DNA of 18,578 nucleotides from Podila epigama (GCA_015679605.1 JAAAVE010000468.1:1-18578), one strand, 5' to 3'; shown: positions 1 to 10,559, counted from the first letter of the stretch. The notes: generated from the sequence alone by a model not told the origin. A program made the numbers and translations.

Positions 1-17
1 AACCAACACTTTCTTAC
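1..17 (-). other. Probable start of the next intron of the Bem2-like gene
   Basis: The minus strand reads TTCAG|GTAAGA with the GT at 17-16, a near-perfect donor. It lies just after the PH domain and an acidic linker, where a RhoGAP domain would be expected to follow. The frame also stays open to position 1, so an intron is inferred, not proven. Confidence 0.5.
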
Positions 18-3000
18 CTGAATTTCTGCCTTTCTTTTCTGTCTCACCATCTGGAAGAACAGTAGCATCAATGACACTCGCTTCATCCTTGCTCTGTTGT
101 AATGTCTCGTCAATATCGAGTAGTGTCCGTCGTTTGGCTGTCGCCTCTGCCGCCGCCTCGTTCAACAACCGGATCCATTTCAACATATCCTCATAATCCA
201 ACGCTTGCAGCAACGACTGACCTCCTTCCTCAGTCACAATCTTGAACACATAATCACGCTTTGTATACGTGTACGCGACTGAACATGTAGAATTGATCAA
301 GTTGATGACCAAGGCTGGTTTGACGGCCGTACCCCCGACCGTCAACGACCGCTGAAGTCCATTCCCATCACGCCACTGACCTTGCCCTGCTGCTCCCGAC
401 AAATCTCGTGCTGCCACTGCCGCTGCCGCTGCCGCCGCTGCAGAACCTGTGCCTGTAGAGTCGCTCGCGGCGCCACTGACCTTGCCAGTAATGGCACTGC
501 CAAGCGCGGTGGCATTGCTGACAGTCGTTGTGGCCGAACTCCAAGAATTGGTAATCGCAAGAGAAATGGGTCGCATCGCCCTCATTAACGTTGACTTTAA
601 CAATTGGTTCTTGACTCTACTTCGTCCTTGCTCCAGCTTGATTTGCTTTTCAAGCGTCTTGGCTTGTTCTTGTTGCGCCTTTTGTATCCGACCCTGAGTA
701 TCCTTGATCTGCTTATCTAATCGCTCGTATTCCTTTTGGTCCCGTCTCACTTTTTCAAGTTGCTGTGATACAAGACGTCCAAAGATCTTTGTCGATAATT
801 TCAACGGCCTTGTACCTCCTGCCGCTGGCAATGTCGTTGCATTGCTATTACCACTGGGTTGTAATGGAGTATGACCGTTGCCCTTGTTGATGTTGTTGTT
901 ATGACTGCTGCTGTTACTGCTGCCGGTATTGTTGTTGTTGTTGTTGAAACTAGCATTGTTTCCACCATTGTTACCAAAGTTTCCACTTGCACTACTGGAA
1001 ACAGTAGAGAGTTGGCCGTTCGAGTTCATTCTCAGAGTCTGCAATTCCCGCTGTGCAGCTTCTCGGATGCTCTTTATCGAATATCCGTTTCCTGGCCCAA
1101 TGGATTGCCCAAGCCATGATGACAGTCCACTCACCAATGCCCCAGTAGCTCCTGCGTTGTTCGTATCTCCAACAACACCATTCAGACGAGAGCTGGCCTG
1201 GTGCTGTTTGTAGACCTTGACGAGGTCATAAATGTACTGCCGTTTGTCAAAATTGATCAACAAGGGAGATTCGTAACTCATGTCACGGACATAACAGCAT
1301 GCCTCGATCATTCGTTCAACCAGCCAACCCAAAGCAGGGACCAGGGTCGGCGATCGTTGAGATGACTCTGAAGCGGAAGTTTGTGTGTGATGTGTCGTCG
1401 CCGTCATTGTCGCCGTTGATGTTGAGGGTATACTGAGAACATCCTCTAGAGTGTCAATGGAACACTTGCGGATAGAAGCAATCTCTTGCCATACCCGAGT
1501 ATATGCTCGACTTTCTGGACTGATGAGAGCACTGACCACCGCCATTTCGACAAAGGAAGGCACATGCCTTGATCCCTTCGATCTCGCTGTTGAATCATCG
1601 CGAACAAAAGACTGTGGACGAGACGCTGATGGCGATTTGAGAGAGTATGCATGGGCAGTGGACGGCAATTGCCCGAACCGTTGCATGTCGACTCGACTCG
1701 TCAGAATGACCTGTAGCATTATCTGAATACGTTTCAACCGTTGCTCGAAACTGATGTTTGGGTTGGCGACTTGAGCAATGACCCATCCTTGCATGATATG
1801 ATGTAGCTTGCACAGACTCTGAAGACACATTGGCAAAGAGCTAATAAGGCGCTCGCCATTCCAATGCGTTCCTGGTGCGCCATTGCGTCGGATCGAGTAC
1901 AGAGTGTTATGGATATTGGTGATGACTACATCCTCCTCAGCTACAGGCCCTTGGTTCTTGGGCAAGTACCAGCCCAACGGGTCCGCTGATTGAGATTCGA
2001 GTACCTCCAACAACACGAACCATTCCTGGTCACGCACGAGGAGATAGTGACCCTTCGCTGCCTTATCCAGTTCTGTCAGAATACGTTGTGCATCCCAAGA
2101 CTCGTTCATCTCTGGCTCCTGACCTGGCATCTTGCCAAAGAAAGACTCTAGCGAGTCATCATCACTTGTTCTCAAAGTGGGCGCTTCGATCGGGGTCATA
2201 CATCGCTCTACCACAAGCCGCTTCACTTGATCCATTTGCTCCCGAAGCTCCTTGGCATCGTGCGTAGATCCTTCATCAAGTAAGACTCTCTGTGTCTCTT
2301 CTTGTACTGCCATCAGCATGAGCGCTTCACATAACCCAGTCTTCAAAGTCATGTCATCCAACACATCACTGAAATGGTGTCGAAGCCAGTATTCCATCGC
2401 TTGAAGCACATTCCTTTGTAGAGATAAAATCTTTGTCCAGGGTGAATCCTCGCCTTCTCTACTTTTCCGGCCACTACTGTCGCTTTTGAATGCAATGGAT
2501 TGGTGATGAGACACTCCCTGGTGGAAAAGATCGAGTCCAGCTGGAATATCCGATTTTCGAGTGCCATGATGACTTGAATCGTACGCAAATGTGAACATGG
2601 CCACAAAGTGCTCCAACAGTCGACTGCCTGTACAGAAGCTTCTATACGTTGCGAAAAACACTGCCAAGAACTCGTCATGGTCAAAAGCAAGTGGACGGCT
2701 TGCAAGAGAGATGACATCTCCTCGATCGTTGACATAGTTTCCAGCAAGGACATCCAGACCCAAAACCACTACCTGAAGCAACATCTCCAGCGTGCCTGCT
2801 TTGACAATAGCCTTTCGAGCATTGTTGATTAATGAGAGGCTATTGCGATTTGAACCCTTGTTGCCGCCAGTTCTTGGGATTGATGGATTGAGGAGGTCCT
2901 GCGTAGCTGTTGTTGCTGTTGCTGTTGTAGTTGTAGTTATAGCTTCTGTTGCTGCTGAAGGTGATACTGTTGCGGCTGCATCATGGTCGTCAAAAACCGA

Positions 3001-3430
3001 CTTTGCAAATGAATCAAAGTTATCATCTTGCACTTTGAAAAGCAAATTGCCAGACTCGGCTGACACCAGACTGTACCCTAATCCTGCTAAAGTCTGCATT
3101 GCCACCAAGACACCACTAACATGCTCCTCGTTGTTTGTCGGCAGAGTATTGTCTGTTAGCCATTCTCGAGCCACAACATCCAGGTGTGGATTGATCATGT
3201 TTATCAGGTCACGCGATCCCACACCACTGATTCTTGACCCACCAGGCGCCACCTTTGAAGGTGGGAAGGAGTATGTTCTCTTCCTGAAGCCTGAAGTGTT
3301 GCCATTGAGCGTGTTTAAATGTGTTGAGCCATGGTGTGTCATGGTTGAGTCAGCCCAGTTGGACTGTGCCTGGAATGTGTGTTGCATTGTTGACGAGATC
3401 GACGTCTGCGATCCTGGATGTTGTACCTGC

Positions 3431-3462
<32 letters not shown>

Positions 3463-6400
3463 TCGACTCCAAAGTTTCTCGCGGGGATCACTAGAATATG
3501 TGTTGACAACTGAAAGATGCGCCTCATCAAAAGAACTCTTTCGGTTCGTGTGCCCAGTACATTCAAGTGTCAACAGGAGCTGGAGCGGGAAGAGGCAGTA
3601 GGAAGGAACGACTTCGGAAAACATGAGTGGAATAAAGCTTCCCGTCATCTTTCTGTTCTTGTAGTGGTAATCCAGATACTGACCATTGAAATGAGGTTCG
3701 CATGCCAACGAAGACTCGAATGCGTCGTTGGAGAGTTCATTCGAATGATACTGATCATTTAATGTCTGACTAATGGATGCCAGATGACCAAAGTACTGCT
3801 GAAGATGTGGGTTTGGGTCGCCATTGTCTGGGGATGAGTTCCTGTCTCGGCAATCACTCGGAAGAGATGACTTGGCAGTAGCCATAATGGTGTGGATATG
3901 CTCGAGTTTCTCGACATTGAGTAGAGGCACTGGAGTGGACTGGACAAAGGATGGCATGGACCTGTCAAGTTGATCAATCAGAAGCTTGATGTTGCTCACA
4001 CAGGGCACCAGGCAAAGTCCACCAGGAGGGGCCGGGTTGATGACGGTATTCAGAGTCGCTTTGAGCCCAAAAGTTGTCACGGCCAGGTTTTGGAGTTCCT
4101 CTGTCACCATGTCCATCTTGACAAGAATTGGGATCCATTGCTCGACAACCTCTTTCCTGAGTCCAATAGGGACGTGTTTCCATGTTTCCTGAAGACGAAC
4201 AACACCGGGAGAACAGACCCCGATGGCAATGGCAATAAAACCAGCCTGGTCTCCCAATTCCCTGCATTCTCGGCCCGTCGCAATCCACTGGGCCAAAAGT
4301 TTTGGCCGACGGGAGGTACTTTGGACAGACTGAGTCGCAATAAGTATGTGGTGTGTGATCAAGACAGTCAGGAAATGAGGTGAATACATGGAGAACACTA
4401 ATGGGCTCTGAAGCGACTGCTTGTCGACTGAGGTTGGGTACCGGCGCATAAAGAAGGCCGGATTGCTGAGGAGACACTCTGGCCCACCAATGGTTAATAG
4501 CTGACGCGAGTGATAGAATAGCACTTGTTGCGCAAAGTATTTCGCCTCTAGTCTCAGGAACAATGCTGGTGTCAAACCTGTGATAAGAACGTTTGAAAGG
4601 TCCACCGTCACACTGTTCGGCGCATAGATGGAGGCGCTTTGACGAGGGTCCGGGCTGGAGTTGTTCTCCTGTGAGAGACATTGTTTGGCCTTGGCATCAA
4701 GGATATTTATCAAACGCTGCTGTTGCGTTTGGTCCAACCGATTCTGCAAAGTGTCTGTCACAAACGCTTTGATGTCTCCAAGGGTGCTTGCATCCTCTAC
4801 CCGCGGATTGACTCTGCCAATGATACCATCCACCAATGCCAAGACACGCTGCATCCTACCCGAGTCATTGCTTTCTGACGAGGCACGAAGGTTGATACAA
4901 CGCTTGAGTTCTTTCAAGACTTGCTGAATAGATGTGAACAGTGGGAAAGTCGTGACAAAGACTGCGACCAGGTTGGAGTCGATAGGCGTGATGTTGCCAA
5001 AGACAAGTTCGTGTATAAACCCGCTAATGGAGGCAGCTGCCAAGATTTGGGAGTCTGACGTGTCACTCAACTCCACTTTCAGGTCAGGATGTATGGTCGT
5101 CTCACAAAACATGCGTGCTCGGTCCATCTTTTGGCTGTGCAGGATAAAGTTGTTGCCGTCGGAAGTGGACATGGGTGAAGTGGGTGAAGGAAGCATGACT
5201 GTTGATTGATTTGAATGAGTCGAACGTGGTGAAAGAGTGTCTCTCTGTGTGAGGTTCTCAAATGATCCTAAGCAAGATGAAAGGAGGTAGTATAAAACAA
5301 GATGACTTGAATATGTCAAGATAAAAGTGAACGCGGACCGAAAAAGGTAGACCTTTGAAATCCTCATTGAGTGTGGATAAGAAAAAAAAAATGAAAGAGA
5401 ATGATGAACGAAAGAAAACATTGCAACCGTTAAACGTTACCTCGACCTCGAAAGTCTGGTTTTGACTGCTGGGCTTCCTTTGCGCGGTTGAATTTTGTGT
5501 ACCATTGATGCCGTACTTCCTGCGAGGGTGGTAGAAAGAGAAGACGATGGGTGTATTCCTTGCCGTCGATATGTGAGGTGATGACGAGTTCAATGGTGGA
5601 GGTTGTTTGTTGAACATGGGTCGATTGCGAGTTGAGGGTGTATACGGACGAAACATCCGAATGTCTCGGGTTTCGCCCTACAGAGGACAAGGAGCCCGGA
5701 GCAACCGTCGAGGGGGCAGCAAAGGGATAAAAGGTAGCGGCGGATGAAGGGACAGGGGAGGCCATGTCCAATGCCTCGACCTGTGAGAGCGGGTAAGTCG
5801 CAACATGCTTCCACTTTGTGAAATAGCCGCGCTGCTTCTCAGTACCGGCGCGCGAACGACGGTCTCCAGCGGCACTGCTCCTTGAGTCGATGGATGTGTT
5901 GCTGATGCCTGAGAGAGATTGTTGTCGTTTGCCCAATGTTGCCCCAGAGTCGTTTGACCGTTCTCTTTGGTGAATACTGCTGTTGTTGGTCATGTTATTG
6001 TTGTTCAAGTGGTTATTGCTGTTGGAGTTGAATCGGATAGCATCCTTGACCTTTGTGGAGGCATAACGGATCCATTTCCTCTTGCAAACGATGACCGAGT
6101 CCTCAAAGAGAAGCAGAGCAACATGTCTCTTGAACTGCATTGTCTGTCGATCAATCTCTGTAAAGCACTCTCCGTAGACATACTTTGTGACCAATGGAGC
6201 AAATGCGACACCCCCTTGACTGAGAGCCTTGGCGTTGCCTTCAAAGAGGAGGGTCCTTGTCGAAGACTCGAACTTAAAGGCGGCGAGGACCATACCACAT
6301 TCGTTCGTGATGGAGAGTCGAGGCGAGAGTATGCTGCTGCTAGAGGACGAGTATTGCGACTGGTGTTTGGATCTAGGATGCTGATACTGGTACTGATTGT

Positions 6401-7394
6401 GAAGGATGGATGGCGATAATGACAAGGCATTGTCTTCCCTACCGTCTTTGTTGTCCATATGGCGTTGGTGGTCTTTAGGTCCTTGGAAGCGAGGCTTGTC
6501 TTGTGAAGGATACGCCTTGTAAAAGTAGAGTTTTGAACTTTTCAGGAGTACCCTATAGACTTTCCAGCCATGGCCATACTCACCCGAGTGTAGATCGACC
6601 TTTTTGTTGAGAAATCCCTCTTGGTAGATAATACTCCCAGTGCTAAGATGTTTTAGTGCGTTGGACTGGAGAATAAGGACTTGGCTGCGAGGTCGGAGCT
6701 CGTTCTGAGCAGGAGCTGACGGGGTTGTGTTGAAGGTTGAACTGGATGAGGATGAGATGCTGGTGGTTGGCAATGTTGTTCCAAGGCTCGGGACGGAGGT
6801 GCTGGGCACTATTGGCTGATGTTGTGTGTTGGAGGTGGCCAATGTGGGGGACAGGTGATGTCGCCGCGTGGGCAATGTCCTAGAGAAGAGTCGGCTCTGT
6901 GTGGGCTCTGATGGCGTGGGCGAAGTAGGATGGAAGGTTGTGTCTGTGACGATGACAGTCTCGCTGTGTTGTTGTAGGTGCTGGGAGTGTGGTTGTTGTC
7001 CTTTGGAATGCTTTTGATGACTGTCGTTGGATTTAGTGGGGCTCTGCTTTGAGGAGTCGGCATTTTTCTTTACATGGAGCAAATCTCGAGCTGAGGAGGT
7101 CAAGGAGGTAGAGGCGTCTGCAACAGAGCCAAAGAGCCGAGCTTTGAGGTACGAGAAGGCGGAAACGGCGCCTCCAGAGGATGAAGTGGATGATGATGTT
7201 CCTGACGCTGCATCGGTGCCTAGTCCTGTCCCTGTGTTTGTGCCTGTGCCTGCTGCTGTAGCATTCTTTTGAAAACCTTCGTGGGAGACTGTTTTGCGGG
7301 GACTGGTCTCGCTCTGTGAAGGTGCGTGGTGACGAAGGTTGGCGAGGGAGGTTGAGGTCTTTGTTGGAGACTCTCGGTTGGAATGTGCACTCAT
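1..7394 (-). CDS. Bem2-like Rho GTPase regulator (PH, two REM-RasGEF-like cassettes, PH; C-terminal RhoGAP beyond window), partial
   Basis: Joined exons 7394..5441 and 5267..18 or beyond. The start ATG at 7394 has A at -3. Exon 1 (residues 1-651 plus 1 nt) is Ser/Thr-rich, with a PH-like region split over residues about 251-294, 370-451 and 524-641. Exon 2 has no stop in its frame from 5267 to 1. It encodes a REM-like segment (about 720-800, VAVFVTTFPLF at 752), a RasGEF-like domain (about 885-1120, CRELGDQAGF from C986), Gln12 (1254-1265), a second REM (DEFLAVFFATYRSF at 1516-1529), a second RasGEF-like domain (about 1700-2010), a coiled coil (about 2149-2221) and the C-terminal half of a PH domain (about 2295-2360, W2349). 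This order matches fungal Bem2, in which a RhoGAP domain follows the PH domain; that part is outside the window. Bem2 proteins down-regulate Rho GTPases in polarity and morphogenesis. The RasGEF-like parts are probably scaffolds (inference). The gene identity is well supported; catalytic activity cannot be judged here. Confidence 0.85.
3427..3462 (-). repeat. CAG/CAA repeat encoding Gln12 in the Bem2-like protein
   Basis: Twelve consecutive Gln codons (8 CAG, 4 CAA) at residues 1254-1265, in the linker between the two REM-RasGEF cassettes. CAA interruptions should limit slippage. Confidence 0.9.
5268..5440 (-). other. Intron 1 of the Bem2-like gene (173 nt)
   Basis: On the minus strand the donor is GGTCGAG|GTAACG (GT at 5440-5439) and the acceptor is TTGCTTAG|GATC (AG at 5269-5268). 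Splicing is phase 1 and restores a Gly codon, joining ...FRGRG to SFENLTQRD in the long open frame. Without splicing, exon 1 hits a stop nine bases past the junction. This join shows that the PH-containing upstream frame and the RasGEF-containing downstream frame belong to one gene. Confidence 0.8.
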
Positions 7395-7601
7395 ATTCGC
7401 GACTACCCTATGTACAGGATGGATCGGATGGTCAACGTATGTCAACAACAACACGGTGTCCTCCTGCCTTTGACTTGCCAAAAGGAAATTAAAAGGACAG
7501 TTTCAATACATACCTATTCGTGGGTGTATTCTGTGTGGGCAGTGGTGAAGATGGCAGTTAGATTTCAGGAGAGTAGCGTGAAGCGAGTGAGTCGTAACGT
7601 A

Positions 7602-7728
7602 GGAATGGATTGGGATGGATTGGGTGGTATGGATGAGTTGAATTGATGGATGTATGGTTGAATGGATGACTGGATGACTGGATGAAAGTGAAGTAAGGAT
7701 TGTATCGTATGGATGGATGGATGGATGA
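7602..7728. repeat. Imperfect (GGAT)n tetranucleotide repeat
   Basis: Many GGAT/TGGA units are interspersed with GACT and TTGG variants. The cleanest stretch is four GGAT units ending near 7727. It lies about 210-330 bp upstream of the Bem2-like start codon. Confidence 0.8.
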
Positions 7729-7930
7729 AATATGATAAAAAAGATGACAGACACGCTCAACCCATGCCACTTGATGGAGGGAGAGAAGGTGACAAACAAG
7801 GTGAAAAATAAAGAAATGTATTGTGAAATGCGAAAGAGAAGAGAAGGATGACCATTCACCATGTCACAATTGGACACAATTGAACAGAATGACTATATTT
7901 CATTAAACAAAATTGTTGCCATTAGCCATT

Positions 7931-7948
7931 AAAAAAAAAAAAAAAAAA
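7931..7948. repeat. Poly-A tract (18 A)
   Basis: An uninterrupted run of 18 A. On the coding strand of the Bem2-like gene it is a poly-T tract about 540 bp upstream of the ATG, a typical nucleosome-depleting element of fungal promoters (the role is inference). Confidence 0.85.
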
Positions 7949-8032
7949 GGTCACCCGTCAATAAAGAGAGCGCGACGTGCACATGGACAAACAGGCAAAG
8001 CAGGCAAGCAGGCAGGAAGAAATACAACAAAA

Positions 8033-8074
8033 AAGGGGGCGAAGAGAAAGAAGAGAAAGAAGAGAAGGAGAAGG
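8033..8074. repeat. Purine-only GAAGAGAAA tract
   Basis: About 40 bases of G and A only, in AAGAGA-like units. This is a polypurine-polypyrimidine stretch. Confidence 0.75.
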
Positions 8075-8101
8075 TCACGAATATCTCACGCATCCAACCA
8101 T

Positions 8102-8145
8102 CTCATCCTATCCATCCTATCCCATCCTATCCATCATATTCATCC
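8102..8145. repeat. Imperfect CATCCTATC repeat
   Basis: Four to five units of CATCCTATC/CCATCCTAT with small variations. It is pyrimidine-rich on the plus strand, opposite to the neighbouring purine tract. Confidence 0.7.
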
Positions 8146-8417
8146 AGTCGTCCATGCTCATATTACATTCACGCATTTACGACTCATCCAGATGATGGTA
8201 ACCTGGGGTATGTACATTGCGACATGGTCAGATACCAACGCGCAAACACGACGCGTCGAATGGGGGGAGGGACAGAGAGAGGGCGCGTGTGAGATAAAGG
8301 AGACGCGTCGTTTACTTCTGATTTAATTTTTGGATTGATCAAACTCAAACTAAAACTAAAACTCATGCGGGTCACAAGAGAAACCCAACTGGAGATGAGA
8401 GATGTTTGATTGTATGG

Positions 8418-8448
8418 ATGTGTGTGTGTGTGTATGGAGGTGTGTGTC
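8418..8448. repeat. (TG)n microsatellite with interruptions
   Basis: TG dinucleotides form two blocks separated by ATGGAG. Confidence 0.8.
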
Positions 8449-8511
8449 GCTTTGCAGAACTGACCCAACGGATGACTGACTAATGATGAATGACCAATGG
8501 TTAGGCACACG

Positions 8512-8602
8512 CATGGACATGGACATGGACATACAATCAAACAGACTGTCAAACAGACACACCAACAGACAGACACACAGGCAGTCAGACAGTCAGACTG
8601 AC
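8512..8602. repeat. CATGGA hexamer array followed by CAGACA-type repeats
   Basis: Three CATGGA units end near 8531. They are followed by a degenerate array of CAGACA, CAGTCAGA and CACACAGG motifs. The hexamer recurs at 10345-10376 in the same orientation. Confidence 0.7.
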
Positions 8603-8668
8603 ACATGGCACAATGCCTCTTGGCTCTCGAAACAACGACCGTCTGTTCTGTCTTGACTATTTAAATTC

Positions 8669-8681
8669 TTTTTTTTTTTTT
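8669..8681. repeat. Poly-T tract (13 T)
   Basis: A run of 13 T preceded by TATTTAAA, a TATA-like octamer at 8659-8666. The role is unknown. Confidence 0.6.
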
Positions 8682-9150
8682 CCAGATGAGAATGGAGTCT
8701 TGGAAATAAATGAATGAACGGGAGTGGGGGGGATAGCCAAAAGGGAAACCAGAAACGGAGGCATGGAGAGAGAGGGGATGGACATGAAAGAAAAAGGGGG
8801 AGAGACGGGAGAAGAAGAAAAAAAAAATGAACCGTGTAAAAATAGCAACATGAAGAAAAGAACGCACGCCACATGGATTGGGATGGAGCATAGAGCACAG
8901 GCCAATGGGTTCCAGCGGAGAGTTCATTGTACCGCATGTCAACTTGGCTCTTCGTGCTCAGACCAACCGCGCGGCAGTTGAGGGCTCCCTTTCTCGACCA
9001 AGAGCGTAGCAGTGCAATTGAGAGAATGAGCGAGAGAGAGAATTGCAATCGTTGTGTTCTTGCATGCATGCATACTTGCTTGCGTGCTTTGTATGAGTAG
9101 CGTGCTTGCATGCTTGTACGTTTGTTCGCTCCAATTGTACATGTATGTCT

Positions 9151-9214
9151 GAATACTTGAATACTTGAATACTTGAATACTTGAATGCTTGGATGCTTGA
9201 ATGCTTGAATGCTT
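9151..9214. repeat. 8-bp tandem repeat, eight copies (GAATACTT/GAATGCTT)
   Basis: Eight consecutive octamers: four GAATACTT, then GAATGCTT, GGATGCTT, GAATGCTT and GAATGCTT. Variants are grouped, as expected of local slippage. Looser GCATGCTTG-type units lie upstream from about 9061. Confidence 0.9.
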
Positions 9215-9424
9215 GACTTGTTACCTGCTAGCTTGTTGGTGAACCTTTGGGGTGTTGACATGGCACAGATGCAGAGATTACAACGACAATGAGAGAAAAA
9301 AAAGGGGGAGGAGGGGATGTCTCAACTTTTCCCTCCATGTAAATTGTGTCTTTTTAATTCAAATGAAACTTTGGTTACCCCTGTTTCCCAGTGGGTTTTG
9401 CTTGGCATTGTTTTTGGACGGTGG

Positions 9425-9548
9425 GAGTGAGTGAGTTAGAGTGAGTGAGTGAGTGAGTAAGTGAGATCTTGAGTGAGAATGAGCGAGTGCGAATGATTGA
9501 GTGATTGAACGAATTCTTGGGTGAGTATGAGCGAATCATGTATGAGTG
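9425..9548. repeat. (GAGT)n repeat, degenerate
   Basis: A good GAGT array lies at about 9425-9465. It decays through GAGAATGAGCGAGTG and GATTGAGT variants to about 9548. Confidence 0.8.
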
Positions 9549-9652
9549 AATGCTTGGATGGTGTCTGCGTGTGTGGGTGATTGGGTATGTCAATGTCAAT
9601 TGCAAATGTTCAAGTGAGTGGATGCTACCCTGTACCTGGGTCAGGCACACAA

Positions 9653-9679
9653 GAACAACAACAGCAACAACAACAACAG
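9653..9679. repeat. (AAC)n trinucleotide repeat
   Basis: ACA/CAA triplets with one CAG interruption. Confidence 0.75.
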
Positions 9680-9873
9680 GTTAAATGAAACGGTTCATTA
9701 ATGAAAAATGAGCGGATGTGTTTTATTACATGTCCCTATCCTCACCACACTCTGGAATGAAGATGGACGGACAAAAGGAACGGTTCGATTTCTTTTTTTG
9801 TTTTCCCCTTGACCGGGCATTAAAATGAGAGATTGGTCGGGCACAAAAAGTAAAGTCAATAATAATGAAAAGG

Positions 9874-9961
9874 GAGAAGAGAAGAGAAGAGAAGAGGGGG
9901 CGAAAGGGAGGAAGGAAACAGAGACAGAGAGAGACAAAAAAAAAAGAAAAGGGTCATAATG
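9874..9961. repeat. Polypurine tract (GAAGA, GAGACA, A-rich)
   Basis: Almost uninterrupted A and G on the plus strand, including GAAGA pentamers at about 9876-9896 and a run of A and G near 9937-9950. It is the last strongly purine-rich block before strand composition switches. Confidence 0.7.
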
Positions 9962-10084
9962 AAAAAAGGAGGGTGACTGAGATCGACCAAGAAAAGGGAC
10001 CACTTTTATTTTTCATTTTATCATCTTACCAAAGCAAGGCAACCATTCAACGCATGGGCACACATCCAACACAACACAACCATT

Positions 10085-10108
10085 CACACACACGCACACA
10101 CACACACA

Positions 10109-10140
<32 letters not shown>
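10085..10140. repeat. Compound (CA)n(CT)n microsatellite
   Basis: About 13 CA units with one G interruption run directly into about 15 perfect CT units ending at 10140. The CT block is a long homopyrimidine tract on the coding strand of the downstream Uds1-family gene. Confidence 0.95.
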
Positions 10141-10143
<3 letters not shown>

Positions 10144-10344
10144 ATCCTCCGTGAAAAATAACCCATGCACCATGACCATCCTGTAGACTGAACCCAGGCA
10201 GAATGGCCATTGTATTTTGGCCCCTTTTGTTTCGAATGGTGTACAGTACATACAATTCAGGACACAGAGTAAAAAGTGGATTGGAGTTGGAGTGGAGTTG
10301 GAGTAGAATGGAGTAAAAGTCGAACAAAAGGCAGGTACACTTGT

Positions 10345-10376
10345 ACATGGACATGGACAATGGACATGGACATGGT
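10345..10376. repeat. ACATGG hexamer array
   Basis: Four ACATGG units with one ACAATGG variant in the middle. It shares its unit with the array at 8512-8533. Confidence 0.8.
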
Positions 10377-10430
10377 TATGGTGATGGATATGGTGTGCCC
10401 ATGGTCATCCTGTCTGTCGTATCGAATTCA

Positions 10431-10506
10431 ATCTATCTATCCATTCATCTCTGTATTCATCCATTCATCTATCCATTCATACATCCATCCACTCCACCCA
10501 TCCATG
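10431..10506. repeat. Imperfect (ATCC)n/(ATTC)n tetranucleotide repeat
   Basis: ATCTATCC, ATTC and ATCC units. ATCC is the reverse complement of the GGAT unit at 7602-7728, so the two arrays are inverted copies about 2.7 kb apart. Confidence 0.75.
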
Positions 10507-10559
10507 TATCATTCTACCATCTATTCAAGCGAAAATGGATCACCGCCCCGTCCATTCAC

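Noticed and set aside
2792-3601. A 269-codon plus-strand frame with a poly-Cys run
   Set aside because: It is antisense to the Bem2-like exon. The Cys run is the complement of the Gln12 repeat.
3974-4681. A 235-codon minus-strand frame
   Set aside because: It is a shadow of the RasGEF-like cassette 1 frame, which is open over 5.2 kb and carries recognisable motifs.
5430-7394. The PH-containing frame as a separate gene ending at 5430
   Set aside because: A GTAACG donor at 5440 and a TAG acceptor at 5268 join it in frame to the downstream exon. The combined domain order fits Bem2.
7395-7481. An N-terminal extension of the Bem2-like frame up to 7481
   Set aside because: The codon at 7481 is TTG, not ATG. 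The only in-frame ATG is at 7394, with A at -3, and a fungal gene would normally start there.
8593-9261. A 222-codon open frame on the minus strand
   Set aside because: Its N-terminal part is the translated 8-bp minisatellite and the rest is purine/pyrimidine-rich low complexity. No domain pattern is visible.
9061-9548. Short tandem repeats considered as a CRISPR array or telomeric repeat
   Set aside because: Units are 4-8 bp with no spacers, and there is no TTAGGG-type motif. They are ordinary micro- and minisatellites in a eukaryotic genome.
9781-9792. GGTTCGATT resembling a tRNA B box
   Set aside because: There is no A box at the right distance and no acceptor stem pairing around it.
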